The notes below the pieces were generated by a model. The model was not told the DNA's origin and did no database searches. It worked only from the letters and a program-made list of their open reading frames with translations. Source: Agaribacter marinus (GTDB taxonomy: Bacteria > Pseudomonadota > Gammaproteobacteria > Enterobacterales > Alteromonadaceae). From it: 64,000 bases of DNA. Positions 27,508-38,145 of the stretch are shown here, piece by piece. The stretch lies in the NCBI RefSeq assembly GCF_030160655.1, contig NZ_BSOT01000009.1, forward strand, positions 62,001 to 126,000, read 5' to 3'. A program made the translations under genes and the position numbers. How positions within the stretch are numbered: position 1 is the first letter of the stretch; each line of letters begins with the position of its first letter.

Positions 27508-30420
27508 TTATTGCTGCCTTTTTAATTTGTAGAGTGTAGGCTCACTCACACCAATTTGCGCGGCTGCGCGTGTCATGTTGCACGTGTTTTCTTGCAACAC
27601 TTTGTCAACTAGCACGCATTTAATAGCCGCAAGTGGTTCTTTGACGACGATATCACTAGTAATTAAGGTATCTAGCAAACTGGCAACGGGTGTCCAGCTT
27701 GCAGGCAGGGTTACTTTGAGTTTAGCACTAAGTGCTTTGTTAACTTTTCTGCGTGCTGTGCTAATGGGTAACTGTAGTCGTGTCGCTATTTCTTTATTTG
27801 TTTTATATACAAGTTCGCATTCTCTGAATAAGTAGAGTTCTATTTGCTCGCCGATATTGAGGTGGTAGTGCGCATGAGATTGATTCACCTCAATCACGAG
27901 TGCTTGAATAGCATTTGAAAATGTTTGAAGCCAACTTTCTGCTGAATCGGTTATTGGCACAATTGTATTGTTCGGCAATTTGCTTTCGATTTGATTGTCC
28001 TCAGGGGAAGCAGCAATTTCTGGTGGTGGTGTATGTTGAGCCGATATTGCCCTGCCGCTTTCTGATGTGTTGGTACTTGACCTTATTGCTAGCGCAACTG
28101 ACTGCATATTATGCTGGGCATCTAAGCGAAGATCCTCAAGTGTAATTTCGTCAGTTTGACTTAACAGAAAGGCTTGCATTAGCTTATTTTCAAGCTCACG
28201 AATATTCCCCGGCCAAGTGTACTGGCGCATATGACTTAAGGTGTCTGATTGAATATATTTTTTGGGCGTATCAAAGCGTTTTGAAAACTGGGTAATGAAG
28301 TGCTGACAAAGTAGAGGTAGGTCGTCGACCCTATCGCGTAACGGAATATTATGCAGGGTAATAACATTCAGGCGATAAAACAAATCTCGCCTAAACCGAC
28401 CCGCTTCTACTTCGGTTTCTAAATTTCGATTAGTGACGGCGACAATTTTGACATTTACCGCGAGTTGCTTGGTGCTGCCAATGGGGGTTATATACTTTTC
28501 TTGCACGAAACGCAGAAGTTTAGGTTGCATAGACAAAGGTAATTCACCAATTTCATCCAATACAATTGTACCGCCGTCCGCGGCTTTAATTTTGCCTGTT
28601 TTTTCGTGTTGCGCGCCAGTAAATGCACCTTTTGCATGGCCAAATAATTCGGACTCAATGAGTGTTTCTGGAATCGAGCCGCAATCTACAATGATTAAAG
28701 GCGCAGACGCTCGAGGACCAAGAGAGTGTACCGCATGTATTAGGCGTTCTTTACCAGTACCACTTTCACCGGTAATGAGCACTGTAGTGTCGGTTCTAGC
28801 GGCACGTTGTGCTTGTATCATCAGTTGCTGCATTGCATCAGATTGGTATATAAGTGTGCTTGATTTTAAGCCTGTTTTTAAGGTTTCAACTTCTTCAACG
28901 AGTTTAGCATTTTGCTGGGCAAGGTTTTTATTTAGGGCGTCTTCAAGTTGATTTCTGCGCAACGCTTTCCCTATTTGCCTTGCAAACCCGGCAAATAGTT
29001 GGTTTGTATCTCGAGACAAAGAAAATTGCTGAGTATTGCCATACATGAAAAAACTGACGTCGTGGTTTATGCCCATGGGCAGGACTAAAAAACACATCTC
29101 GTTTTCTATATGCTCCATCACTTGTTGTTCAGAAAGCGATTTTTCAGACAAAGTATGTAAAAGCGCTTGCGCATTACTTTCTAGTGCATTTACTTGGCTA
29201 ATATCCGCTATGTCATTGGATGATAAGAATACATTGTTGTCAGGCTGTTTAGGTGAAATGAGACCTGCAAACTCGAATTCGAAGGTAGACGCTAAACGTT
29301 GAATAACGTTAAATATCAGTTTTTCAAATTCGTATTCGTCAGCGATAATTGAGGAAATATCCCAGAGCAGTAACATATTTCTGTAATTCGATACGTTGTC
29401 AGCAGAGAAGATGCCACCCAGATAGTCAAAGTCTTGTTCATCGTGGTCAAATTTCCCTATTTCCCACAACATTATTGAGGTGCTTTCATCACTTTGCGCT
29501 GCTCTAAGCGCTTTTTCAGACCTATTCATAATAATTGAAGAGGGTGATGCGTTATCATGTTCGGCATCATGTTGGCTGTAAATGCCAACCCCAAAATTAA
29601 ACGTTAATCGAATGGCGCTGTTGAGATAGGGATTTGCTTCTAGGGCAGTTTTTAGTTTTGAGGCTAATAGATAGCCGTCTTCGATATCGTCAGAATGTGC
29701 CGCAACACCAAATAACGCGCCGCCAAAGCGGCTCAAAATATCATCAGCACGCGTATGTTGACCTAAGATAAGAGAAATCTCTTGTAGTACTTCATCGCCT
29801 TTTGACTGACCAAATTTTCGGTTAATTAATTGAAAGTCATTACAGTGAATGAGGCAAAGTAGCATGTCAGCGTCCGTTGCTTGCGCATCTATCTTACGTT
29901 GTATCGCTTCTCTGCTAAGAAGTTTAGTCAATGGGTCACTTTTTAGTCGTTCAAATTCGCGTACTTGTCGTGAGTGAACATATAGGAGTGACAATAACGC
30001 AATAAAGCCCTCTTGCTGAGAGGTGTATGGATGCTCCACAGAAGCCAGCGATATGAGCCAAGCTGGCAGGCTTGACATTGATACAAATGACAATGTGGCA
30101 ATGCGGTTTGTTCTATGTGTATTGGTCCTGTTTCGTCGCTCATTTGCGTTTGCATCGCCTGTATCCGTCAATTGAATCGACAAGTAGTTATTCGAAATGA
30201 TCGAAAATGTGAATAAAATTTGCTCTGAGACGTATGTGGCTATTTGTTTTGTGCCGGGAGCATTACGGCTCAATATTGACTCAATGTCAGTGCTAGCATC
30301 GCCGCATTCAGCATCATATTGCGCTTTACCATGTTCTTCTTTGTAGCGTAAGTAATCGCAATGTGTCATTCCAGCTAAACCATCGATTAGTTTTTGTAAT
30401 GATAAATCGCTCTGAGCCAT
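27508..30420 (-). CDS. Sigma-54-dependent activator with degenerate GGDEF (I-site kept), GAF-like and AAA+ domains
   Basis: The 970 residues comprise an N-terminal region of unknown type (1-150), a GGDEF-like domain (about 155-320) in which the active motif has become GGALF (near 233) but the RxxD I-site (RADD, five residues before) is kept, a GAF-like region (about 345-500), a sigma-54 AAA+ domain with Walker A GESGTGKE (near 550), GAFTGA loop (near 597) and Walker B TIVLDEIGEL, then a long tail ending in a Fis-type helix-turn-helix (MTRAAAQIGVSEPTLYKLKRQQ). A second helix-turn-helix-like segment lies at NKEIATRLQLPISTARRKVN. It should remodel sigma-54 polymerase. The dead cyclase domain probably binds c-di-GMP as a switch, by analogy with other I-site receptors; that is inference. 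Target promoters are unknown. Confidence 0.87.
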   Translation of the reverse strand: MAQSDLSLQKLIDGLAGMTHCDYLRYKEEHGKAQYDAECGDASTDIESILSRNAPGTKQIATYVSEQILFTFSIISNNYLSIQLTDTGDANANERRNRTNTHRTNRIATLSFVSMSSLPAWLISLASVEHPYTSQQEGFIALLSLLYVHSRQVREFERLKSDPLTKLLSREAIQRKIDAQATDADMLLCLIHCNDFQLINRKFGQSKGDEVLQEISLILGQHTRADDILSRFGGALFGVAAHSDDIEDGYLLASKLKTALEANPYLNSAIRLTFNFGVGIYSQHDAEHDNASPSSIIMNRSEKALRAAQSDESTSIMLWEIGKFDHDEQDFDYLGGIFSADNVSNYRNMLLLWDISSIIADEYEFEKLIFNVIQRLASTFEFEFAGLISPKQPDNNVFLSSNDIADISQVNALESNAQALLHTLSEKSLSEQQVMEHIENEMCFLVLPMGINHDVSFFMYGNTQQFSLSRDTNQLFAGFARQIGKALRRNQLEDALNKNLAQQNAKLVEEVETLKTGLKSSTLIYQSDAMQQLMIQAQRAARTDTTVLITGESGTGKERLIHAVHSLGPRASAPLIIVDCGSIPETLIESELFGHAKGAFTGAQHEKTGKIKAADGGTIVLDEIGELPLSMQPKLLRFVQEKYITPIGSTKQLAVNVKIVAVTNRNLETEVEAGRFRRDLFYRLNVITLHNIPLRDRVDDLPLLCQHFITQFSKRFDTPKKYIQSDTLSHMRQYTWPGNIRELENKLMQAFLLSQTDEITLEDLRLDAQHNMQSVALAIRSSTNTSESGRAISAQHTPPPEIAASPEDNQIESKLPNNTIVPITDSAESWLQTFSNAIQALVIEVNQSHAHYHLNIGEQIELYLFRECELVYKTNKEIATRLQLPISTARRKVNKALSAKLKVTLPASWTPVASLLDTLITSDIVVKEPLAAIKCVLVDKVLQENTCNMTRAAAQIGVSEPTLYKLKRQQ

Positions 30421-30625
30421 ATAAATGAAGAGTACACGGAAAATTTAGCAGATAATAACGTATCGGCATGAGATCGGTATTTCTTAGCGAAACATCAACT
30501 TAAGCGAGAATTGCCTAGACAAATAGTTTGCTTTAGGTAATGTAGCAATTGAACAATTTGATTGTAAACTTTAACCATGCACTTATGTATGCAGTATAGT
30601 GCTCAAATTTGTATTCAAACAATGT

Positions 30626-33307
30626 ATGCCAAATAATGCCTTACTTGATCTATCTGGTGAATTTTCTGATTCCTTGAATGAAATTTTCGAGGCATGCACA
30701 ACAGCGATATTACTCGTTGATAAATATTCTAATATTCGATATTGCAACGGTGTCGTATTAGATCTTTTTGGATATCAGCCCAAGGAACTATTGAATCAAC
30801 CCATTAGCATGTTGATGCCACCAAAATTTCGATTTGGTCATGAAGAAATGTTTAACCGATATTTTACCGCCCCCCAACGCAGGCAGATGGGAAACGGTAC
30901 TATATTTCCCTCCATCGACAAAATGGGCAATAAAATCAATGTGAGCATTGGCCTTAATACCCTGCTTTTAAATAATGAAAATTTTGTTGTTGCTAATATA
31001 ACGCAAGCACAAGAAAACAACGATAGAGTCAATCGAGACCTGCAGCTATCCGACGCGCTTCGGATTCGAATGATCAATAATAAACGCTTAATACAACTTG
31101 CTGACGCAAGCAATAGCAGTGTGATTATTACAGACAAACAACATGTTATTACGTGGGTAAACACCTCCCTTACTAAGCTGTTAGATAAGTCGTTAGAACA
31201 ACTCATTGGGCGACCAATCATCGACGTATTTGGCGCGCAAAAGGCTAAGCTTGATGCTTTGTTTATGGCGTACGCAGAGCAACATGCGTTAAAGAAAGAG
31301 TTTGTTGTCGAACTGTCTGGCGTACCACGTCACCTTGTGATGGCACTGAGTCCAATACTGTCTGAGCAAAATTCAAACGGGAATGTGCTTTATATTAACG
31401 ACATTACGGAGCAGTTGCGGCTGCAACACGAATTAGATGAAAATACTCATCTCCTGACTACTATTGCCAGAATCGCTAAGATTGGTCATTACACCTTAAA
31501 CATTGCGACAAATGAGTTAAATTGGTCGGATGAAATCTATCGCATTCATGATTTACCGATTGGTACACCGATGGACGTTGAAAAAGCTATTGGTTTTTAT
31601 ACTAATCAGTCAAGGCCAATTATAGAAAAAGCGGTTGAAAGCTCATTGCAAACGGGTGAACCCTATGATTTAGAACTTCCTCTAATTACTGCATCAAGAC
31701 GAGATATATGGGTACGTGCAGTGGGTTACGTAGAGTTTATTGATGGAGAGCCTGCGATGTTGAAAGGTGCATTTCAGGATATCACGCACATGCGCCTTTC
31801 GGCGCTTGAAGCAGAAAAAGGAATTCGCACAAAAAGTGCTTTTTTAGCGAATATGAGCCACGAGTTGCGTACGCCGATCAATGGCATTATGGGCGTATCG
31901 GAGATTCTTGCCGAAACAAAGTTAGATGCGCAACAAAACGAATATTTATCCGTCTTAACAAAAAGTGCATCAACGCTGCTATCGCTAGTGAATCAGATTC
32001 TTACCTATGCAAAATTAGAAGAGTATCCGGATGATGTTCACAATTCCCAATTTTCTGTGTCTACACTAATACAACAAGTCGCATTTACGCATACCGTTGC
32101 AAGTGAGAAGAAAGGGATTACGTTTTCTGTCAGCATTGCTGATGACGTACCGGATAGTATTGTGGCAGATGCAGAAAAACTCGAACAAATTATAAATAAT
32201 ATATTGTCTAATGCAGTTAAATTTACGACGCAAGGCGGCATCAAACTTAATATCGCGGCTAGCAGAGATAACGAACTAAGGATTTCTGTCGAAGACACAG
32301 GACCAGGTATAAAAGATAGTGATCAGGAAATGTTATTTGAGGCATTTCGGCAGTTAGACATGTCCTATGCGCGGCAATATGATGGCACCGGTTTAGGCCT
32401 AGCGATTAGCAAAAACCTCGTTAGTAATATTGGTGGGCGTATGGGCGTAGACAGCGAATTAGGGCGAGGCTCAACTTTTTGGTTTACGGTGCCGTATGAG
32501 ACAGCGCAGCACGCAAAACCTTCAAACAAAATACTAAAATTGCCACCGATACTTGTGCTAGTAAAAAGTAACGAACGAAATCAATGGTTGAAAGTAGCCG
32601 ATGGTCTTAATTTAACTATTGTGCCAGCAACAAGCGAAACGCAGATGCTGCAGGTCCTTAAATCCAATGATATTATTAAGCTAGTGCTGGTGCCTTTGGA
32701 ACAAATTACAAAACCAGCCGATGTGGTTAAACGAGCAGTAGAGCGGTTGCTGAGTAAACAACAGCTTTTACTATTTGTTAAATCGTCTAAGCTAGGTGAT
32801 GTTATACATAAAGACTTTGTCGATTGTGTCGTGGAGGTCGCTACCAGTCAAGATATCGGTGAGCGGGTAACGCAATACCTATTGGCAGCCGAGTCCTTCT
32901 ATCAATCGTTCATGCGTCTATCTGAAGGAAAACTTGAAGGTAAGCACTTACTTATTGTAGAGGATAACGAAATTAACAGGTTAATCTTCTATGAGATGCT
33001 AAATGATTTGGTGGCTAAAATTACGATGGCAGAAAATGGGGTAGATGCTTTAGAAAAGCTTTCAGCACATGATGACATTGACCTCATTGTGATGGATTGT
33101 CAGATGCCCGAAATGGATGGTTATGAATGTACCCAGTATATTCGTAAATCAACCGATGCGCAGCGGCGCAATCTTCCAATAGTTGCTGCGACTGCCCATG
33201 TACTCAGCGACGAAGTTACTAAATGTTATACTGTGGGTATGAATGATATTATTCAGAAGCCATTCAATAAACATCAATTAATTAAGGCGATTGCAAATAA
33301 TTTATGA
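30626..33307 (+). CDS. PAS-containing hybrid sensor histidine kinase
   Basis: 893 residues from the ATG at 30626; a GTG at 30599 in the same frame is an alternative, and neither has a clear Shine-Dalgarno. There is no membrane segment, so it is cytoplasmic. Three PAS-like domains (about 10-120, 145-265, 285-390) precede HisKA ([12 protein letters not shown], His near 412), HATPase (N-box [11 protein letters not shown]1 DTGPGI, G2 GTGLGLAI) and, after a degenerate receiver-like linker, a C-terminal receiver (LLIVEDNE, phospho-Asp in [13 protein letters not shown], Lys in IQKPF). All catalytic motifs are intact. The first PAS resembles redox or gas sensors, but the ligand is unknown. The stop codon overlaps the start of waaA (ATGA), so the kinase and Kdo transferase are translationally coupled. 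Confidence 0.9.
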   Translation: MPNNALLDLSGEFSDSLNEIFEACTTAILLVDKYSNIRYCNGVVLDLFGYQPKELLNQPISMLMPPKFRFGHEEMFNRYFTAPQRRQMGNGTIFPSIDKMGNKINVSIGLNTLLLNNENFVVANITQAQENNDRVNRDLQLSDALRIRMINNKRLIQLADASNSSVIITDKQHVITWVNTSLTKLLDKSLEQLIGRPIIDVFGAQKAKLDALFMAYAEQHALKKEFVVELSGVPRHLVMALSPILSEQNSNGNVLYINDITEQLRLQHELDENTHLLTTIARIAKIGHYTLNIATNELNWSDEIYRIHDLPIGTPMDVEKAIGFYTNQSRPIIEKAVESSLQTGEPYDLELPLITASRRDIWVRAVGYVEFIDGEPAMLKGAFQDITHMRLSALEAEKGIRTKSAFLANMSHELRTPINGIMGVSEILAETKLDAQQNEYLSVLTKSASTLLSLVNQILTYAKLEEYPDDVHNSQFSVSTLIQQVAFTHTVASEKKGITFSVSIADDVPDSIVADAEKLEQIINNILSNAVKFTTQGGIKLNIAASRDNELRISVEDTGPGIKDSDQEMLFEAFRQLDMSYARQYDGTGLGLAISKNLVSNIGGRMGVDSELGRGSTFWFTVPYETAQHAKPSNKILKLPPILVLVKSNERNQWLKVADGLNLTIVPATSETQMLQVLKSNDIIKLVLVPLEQITKPADVVKRAVERLLSKQQLLLFVKSSKLGDVIHKDFVDCVVEVATSQDIGERVTQYLLAAESFYQSFMRLSEGKLEGKHLLIVEDNEINRLIFYEMLNDLVAKITMAENGVDALEKLSAHDDIDLIVMDCQMPEMDGYECTQYIRKSTDAQRRNLPIVAATAHVLSDEVTKCYTVGMNDIIQKPFNKHQLIKAIANNL

Positions 33308-34674
33308 GCCATGCAGTAAAAATACCGCCGTATCATCATATATGGCGGTACATCTACACTTTCATACTCTCAATACTATTACCGATAATTTTACTCTTAA
33401 GTAGAAAAAAGTTAAGCCAGAAAACGGTAAGTACGAATGAACAGTCTGACATTTTAGATGAACGACGCTTTTCTGAAAGGTTTGGTGTGCTTAACCAGCG
33501 TGCAACATCCGTGGATATCTTAGTTCATTGCGTGTCAGTCGGGGAGTTAAATGCTGCATCGCCACTCATTGCGCGTTTACTGGTTGACTACCCCGACTAT
33601 AAGATAATGGTGACAACGACGTCTGTCACCGGGGCAATTCATGCTTATGGATTGTTTAAACAGAAAGTACAGCATCATTTTTTACCTATTGATATTCCTT
33701 TTTTCATTGGACGTTTTTTAAAAAAAGTAGCTCCAAAGCTTGTTTGTATTACTGAAGTAGAAATATGGCCAAATTTAGTTAACGCTTGTTGGGAAAACAA
33801 CATTCCGATATGTTTGTTGAACGCGAGAATGAGTGATAAGTCGGTGCCTACTTATCGAAGGCTAAGTAAGTTGTTTCGACCGACTTTGCGGAAATTCACC
33901 TACATATGTGCGCAAAATCAATCATCTTATGACAACTTCTTGTCGGTCGGTATTTATAAATCCCAATTGCGCCTTTGTCACAATATGAAATTTGATATTT
34001 CTTTAGATGCTGCCGACACCGACAAGGGGGAAGTGCTAGCGAAACATTTCGCATTGACAGACAAACTAGTTATTGTTGTTGCGAGTTCTCACGATCCTGA
34101 AGAAAAGCTATTGTTGTCGTCATATTCGTCCTTGCAGAAAAAGCACCCTAATTTAGTGTTGATTGTTGTACCTCGACATCCTCATCGCTTTGGCGACGTT
34201 TATGAGTTATGCAGTGCCAGTGGATTTATAACTGAGAAACTTAGTGATCATGTCGACGATGCTGGGCAAGTGTTGAAGGTAAGTAACGCAACACCTAATA
34301 TTCTTGTGTTGAATGCTATGGGGTGGCTAAAAGCGGCGTACAGTGTCTGCAATATTGCGTTTATCGGTGGGAGTTTTGTAGAAAAAGGCGGTCACAACGC
34401 CCTTGAATGCGCGGCATACGGAAAGCCCATGTTAATGGGGCCAAGTATTTTTAATAACCCAGGTATATGCAAACAATTATCTCAATCAGGTGCCTTGTCA
34501 ATTGTTGAAAACGAAGAAGCGCTAACAAAACAATGTGGCCTATGGCTTCAGTGTTCCGACAAAGCTGTATCTGCAGGTAATGCTGGTAAAGACGTTGTCA
34601 CCGGGAATAGAGGTGCAGTCGACGCTACGCTAACGCTATTGCACCCTTTACTTGGCAACTTTTTAAGAAACTAG
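33304..34674 (+). CDS. waaA: 3-deoxy-D-manno-octulosonic acid (Kdo) transferase
   Basis: 456 residues, slightly longer than E. coli WaaA (425) because of an N-terminal extension. It has an N-terminal membrane anchor (about 15-34), the donor-side motif HCVSVGELNAASPLI with the catalytic-type Glu, TEVEIWPNLVNAC, and VPRHPHRF plus FIGGSFVEKGGHNALECAAYGKP of GT-B glycosyltransferases. It adds Kdo from CMP-Kdo to the lipid A precursor at the inner membrane. It starts inside the stop codon of the upstream kinase gene, an unusual partner for this enzyme. Confidence 0.95.
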   Translation: MSHAVKIPPYHHIWRYIYTFILSILLPIILLLSRKKLSQKTVSTNEQSDILDERRFSERFGVLNQRATSVDILVHCVSVGELNAASPLIARLLVDYPDYKIMVTTTSVTGAIHAYGLFKQKVQHHFLPIDIPFFIGRFLKKVAPKLVCITEVEIWPNLVNACWENNIPICLLNARMSDKSVPTYRRLSKLFRPTLRKFTYICAQNQSSYDNFLSVGIYKSQLRLCHNMKFDISLDAADTDKGEVLAKHFALTDKLVIVVASSHDPEEKLLLSSYSSLQKKHPNLVLIVVPRHPHRFGDVYELCSASGFITEKLSDHVDDAGQVLKVSNATPNILVLNAMGWLKAAYSVCNIAFIGGSFVEKGGHNALECAAYGKPMLMGPSIFNNPGICKQLSQSGALSIVENEEALTKQCGLWLQCSDKAVSAGNAGKDVVTGNRGAVDATLTLLHPLLGNFLRN

Positions 34675-34700
34675 GGTGTATTGCAAGATTGAATACACCC
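34674..34700. repeat. Hairpin between convergent waaA and dcp-like genes
   Basis: GGGTGTATT (34674-34682) and AATACACCC (34692-34700) pair perfectly around a nine-base loop. No T-run follows on either strand, so it may act as an mRNA-stabilising or Rho-assisted end rather than a classical intrinsic terminator. Confidence 0.5.
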
Positions 34701-34714
34701 GTTGCTGTTATGGC

Positions 34715-36898
34715 TTATTCGCCTTCAACTGGAAAACCACGGTCACGCATGAGTGCCTCTACCTCGGCGTCTCGGCCTCTAAATTGGCGGTACGCCTCTG
34801 CGGGATCCATTGCATTGCGTACGCTAAATAAATATTGTACCAATTTATCGCCTAGCGCTTTGTCATAATATCCGCCAGGCGATTGTGCAAATGCTTCTGC
34901 GGCATCAGACGTCAAAACTTCAGCCCACATATAACCATAGTAAGCCGCCGCATATCCCTCACTTGAAAATACATGTTGGAAGTGAGGTGAGCGATGCCGC
35001 ATTACTATTTCACTTGGCATCCCGAGTTTATCGAGTTGTTCTTTCTCAAATGTATCCGGTTCGATTGTCGCCGGGTCAGTGGTATGGTAGAGCAAGTCCA
35101 TAATGGCAGATGACATATATTCGGTGGTTTTGAAGCCCTCGTTAAATGTCGCTGCACTTTTAATTTTGGCCACTAGTGCCGCTGGAATCGGTTCGCCTGT
35201 TTTGTGGTGTACAAGGTAGCTGTTGATTACGTCGTCTGTTAGTAGCCATCGCTCTAACAATTGAGACTGAAATTCGGTGTAATCTCGAACACCATTGTGT
35301 GAACTGGGGTATTTTACATCTGCTGCCAAGAAATGAAGGGCATGACCAAATTCATGAAAATAGGTCTCTGCATCGTCCCAAGAGATGAGTGTCGCTTCGC
35401 CAGGTGCACCTTTAACAAAATTTGAATTGTTTGATGATAATACATTGGTTTCACCGTCGTAAGTTGTGTAGCTGCGATAATACGTTGCCCATGCGCCTGA
35501 ACGTTTTCCTTGTCTAGCGAACGGGTCGAGGTACCATAAACCAACAAGTTTACCTGATGTTATGTCTTTCACTTCCCATACACTTACGTCTTCGTGAAAC
35601 ACCGGAACACTGCCTTCGGGCACCTCCGAAAATTCGAAGTTAAATAAACGCCCCGCGACATAAAACATAGCATCACGCAGTTTATCTAGTTGCAAATATT
35701 GCTTTACTTCATTTGAGTCTAACGCGTATTTGGCTTTACGCACTTTCTCAGCATAAAAACGGTAGTCCCAAGGGGCTATTTTGATACCTGCGCCTTCTTG
35801 ATCGGCAATCGCCTGCATATCAGCGACTTCTTCAGATACACGTGCCAAGGCCGCTGGCCAGACTTTTTCCATCAAAGTCATAGCATTTTCAGGTGTTTTT
35901 GCCATGCGATCTTGAAGTCGCCACTGTGCATAATTGTCAAATCCGAGCATTTTTACTCGTTCGTGACGAAGGCTTAATATTTCCTTAATGACAGCGTTAT
36001 TGTCATATTCATCGCCGTTATCGCTACGGTTATAGTAGGTATTCCAAACTTTTTCTCGCAGGTCTCTATTTGTTGAATAAGTTAGAAAGGGATCCATCGA
36101 CGAGCGTGAATTAGTCACCGCGTATTTACCTTCTTCTCCTCGTCTTTCAGCCATACCAGCTGCCGCTTTGACAAATGAGTCTGGTAGCCCATCTAGCTGT
36201 GAGTCGTCCAAATAAAGCACATAGTTTTCTTCATCCGCAAGTACATTTGCGCCAAATTGACGATGTAATTCCGCTAAGCGTTGATTGATTTCTGCAAAGC
36301 GCTTTTTACCCGCTTCATCAAGCGTAGCACCACTGCCAACAAAGTTGTTGTAGCGTGCAGTGGTAATTCTCTTTTCTTCTTCACTTAAGGCTTTAAACGC
36401 GTCGCTTTTATAGACTGTTTCTATTCTTTTGAAAAGTTTAGCATTTTGGGTGATTTTAGAGGAATATTCGCTAATTTTCGGCGTAATTTCCCGTTGTATT
36501 TCACGAAACTCGGGGCTAGAAAGGTTTGATCGCCAAATACCGTAATAAGTAAACGCACGATTGAGCGCTTGGCCTGCGCGCTCCATCGCGACAATGGTAT
36601 TTTCGAAAGTGGGATCTTCAGTATTATTTGCAATGCTTTCAATTTCGACAAGTGATTTTTCCATCCCAGTGTCAAGAGCTGGTGCAAGATATTTCAAATC
36701 CATCTTATCAAATGCCGGTACACCTTCATATGGACCCGAAAACTCGAGAAGTAACGGATTAGGCGTAACTGCGTCGCTCATGGCTGCTTGGTTTTCAGTG
36801 GTAGATGTTTCGGCGCTGCTGTCTTGCTCTGGCTTTGAGCAACCAGATAGCGTTAGCGTCACCGCAAATGCGATGGCACTGAATTTCATTTTTTTCAT
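34715..36898 (-). CDS. dcp: M3 family peptidyl-dipeptidase, lipoprotein form
   Basis: 727 residues with an N-terminal signal ending in a lipobox (LTLSGC, Cys near 20). The M3 zinc motif HEFGH is near 513, in SWDDAETYFHEFGHALHF, with the downstream Glu region expected in MEROPS M3. Sequence features such as YRSYTTYDGE, FARQGKRSGAW and HSPHFQHVFSSEGYAAAYYGYMWAEV fit Dcp-type dipeptidyl carboxypeptidases, which remove C-terminal dipeptides from oligopeptides. Unlike cytoplasmic E. coli Dcp, this copy should be lipid-anchored in the envelope. Oligopeptidase A is less likely. Confidence 0.9.
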   Translation of the reverse strand: MKKMKFSAIAFAVTLTLSGCSKPEQDSSAETSTTENQAAMSDAVTPNPLLLEFSGPYEGVPAFDKMDLKYLAPALDTGMEKSLVEIESIANNTEDPTFENTIVAMERAGQALNRAFTYYGIWRSNLSSPEFREIQREITPKISEYSSKITQNAKLFKRIETVYKSDAFKALSEEEKRITTARYNNFVGSGATLDEAGKKRFAEINQRLAELHRQFGANVLADEENYVLYLDDSQLDGLPDSFVKAAAGMAERRGEEGKYAVTNSRSSMDPFLTYSTNRDLREKVWNTYYNRSDNGDEYDNNAVIKEILSLRHERVKMLGFDNYAQWRLQDRMAKTPENAMTLMEKVWPAALARVSEEVADMQAIADQEGAGIKIAPWDYRFYAEKVRKAKYALDSNEVKQYLQLDKLRDAMFYVAGRLFNFEFSEVPEGSVPVFHEDVSVWEVKDITSGKLVGLWYLDPFARQGKRSGAWATYYRSYTTYDGETNVLSSNNSNFVKGAPGEATLISWDDAETYFHEFGHALHFLAADVKYPSSHNGVRDYTEFQSQLLERWLLTDDVINSYLVHHKTGEPIPAALVAKIKSAATFNEGFKTTEYMSSAIMDLLYHTTDPATIEPDTFEKEQLDKLGMPSEIVMRHRSPHFQHVFSSEGYAAAYYGYMWAEVLTSDAAEAFAQSPGGYYDKALGDKLVQYLFSVRNAMDPAEAYRQFRGRDAEVEALMRDRGFPVEGE

Positions 36899-37119
36899 TT
36901 CTGTCGTCCTACTATACTATTATTTTTATGTTCACTTAGGGCGGATTGAACTAAGTGTTATCTCAAATATAATGAGATTTATAAGTAAAACAACTGCATT
37001 TCGATGTAATTTTGGTGAATAACGCATACAAATACCTGAATTTTTAATTCAAGTACTTGAGGGGCGTTAGTTTTTTTGAAAACTGCGTGTTAGAAATTAA
37101 ACGGCGAAGACCAATGCGC

Positions 37120-37989
37120 CTAGTCAAAAACTACCGTTTTGTGCTGACAAATGATAACCCGATCTTCAAGGTGGTAGCGAATACCGTTTGCTAAGGCGTT
37201 AATTTCACATCGCTTGCCTTTTCGCACCATGTCTTCAACACCATCACTATGGCTAATACGCATGACTTCTTGCTCAATTATTGGGCCTTCATCAAGATCT
37301 TTAGTGACATAGTGACAGGTAGCTCCTATGAGTTTAACGCCCCTGTCGTAGGCTTGTTGATAGGGTTTTGCACCCGCAAATGATGGTAAAAAACTATGAT
37401 GGATATTTATCATCTTACCAGCCCACTCTTGGCAGATCTGGTCTGGCACTATTTGCATGAAACGAGCAAGTACTGCTAAATCAGTATTGTATGAGTGAAG
37501 TAGTTTATTAATTTCAGCAAACGCCCGCGCTTTGTCTGAAAAATCAATGTAATGAAAGGGGACTTTATACCAATCAGCGTATTGACGCATTTTTTCATGA
37601 TTAGCTATGATACAAGGAATTTCACAAACTAATTCACCTGTATGCCAGCGGTGTAATACGTCATTAAGGCAGTGCGACTCATGACTTGCCAGCAATACAA
37701 CGCGTGGTTTTTTACATGCATTCTTTAGGGACCAATTCATCTCGTATTTGACCGCAAGCGCTGAAAAATCTTTACGAAATTCAGCTTCGTCAAATTGTTT
37801 ATGCTCGCCGCTTAAATAGTCGTCGCTGGCGACAATTTCATGACGCATGAAAAACCGATTTTGCTGCTTATCAGTATGATGACTGGCTTCCAAAATATTG
37901 ACACTATGTTGCGCCAAGAAATTCGAAACCGAAGCAACAAGACCTACTTTATCAGGACAGTCGATGATTAGGCGTATGGTTGAAGACAA
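37120..37989 (-). CDS. purU: Formyltetrahydrofolate deformylase
   Basis: I set the start at a TTG (37989), because AAGGAAA lies about seven bases upstream and the product then begins with SSTIRLIIDCPDKVGLV, matching the family start; a longer TTG start at 38019 adds ten residues. The 289 residues comprise an ACT domain (about 5-85) and a formyltransferase domain (about 95-280) with NIHHSFLPSFAGAKPY and the Asp-containing TKDLDEGPIIEQ. PurU hydrolyses 10-formyl-THF to formate and THF, feeding PurT and balancing one-carbon pools. It is a single gene between dcp and mltB-type genes. Confidence 0.95.
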   Translation of the reverse strand: MSSTIRLIIDCPDKVGLVASVSNFLAQHSVNILEASHHTDKQQNRFFMRHEIVASDDYLSGEHKQFDEAEFRKDFSALAVKYEMNWSLKNACKKPRVVLLASHESHCLNDVLHRWHTGELVCEIPCIIANHEKMRQYADWYKVPFHYIDFSDKARAFAEINKLLHSYNTDLAVLARFMQIVPDQICQEWAGKMINIHHSFLPSFAGAKPYQQAYDRGVKLIGATCHYVTKDLDEGPIIEQEVMRISHSDGVEDMVRKGKRCEINALANGIRYHLEDRVIICQHKTVVFD

Positions 37990-38145
37990 TTTGTTTTCCT
38001 TCCCTAGTTGATCACGCAAGGGGTATTCAGGAAATACCTTGCAACACTGGATTAAAAAATTTGACCACGCATCATACTTATCTTTGGTACTTTCTCAAGC
38101 GATTTACTCCCTATTCGTATATTTAACCTTGTATATTGCTGCCAA

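Noticed and set aside
34674-34700. Intrinsic terminator between waaA and dcp
   Set aside because: The stem is perfect but there is no T-run on either strand, so it is listed only as a hairpin.
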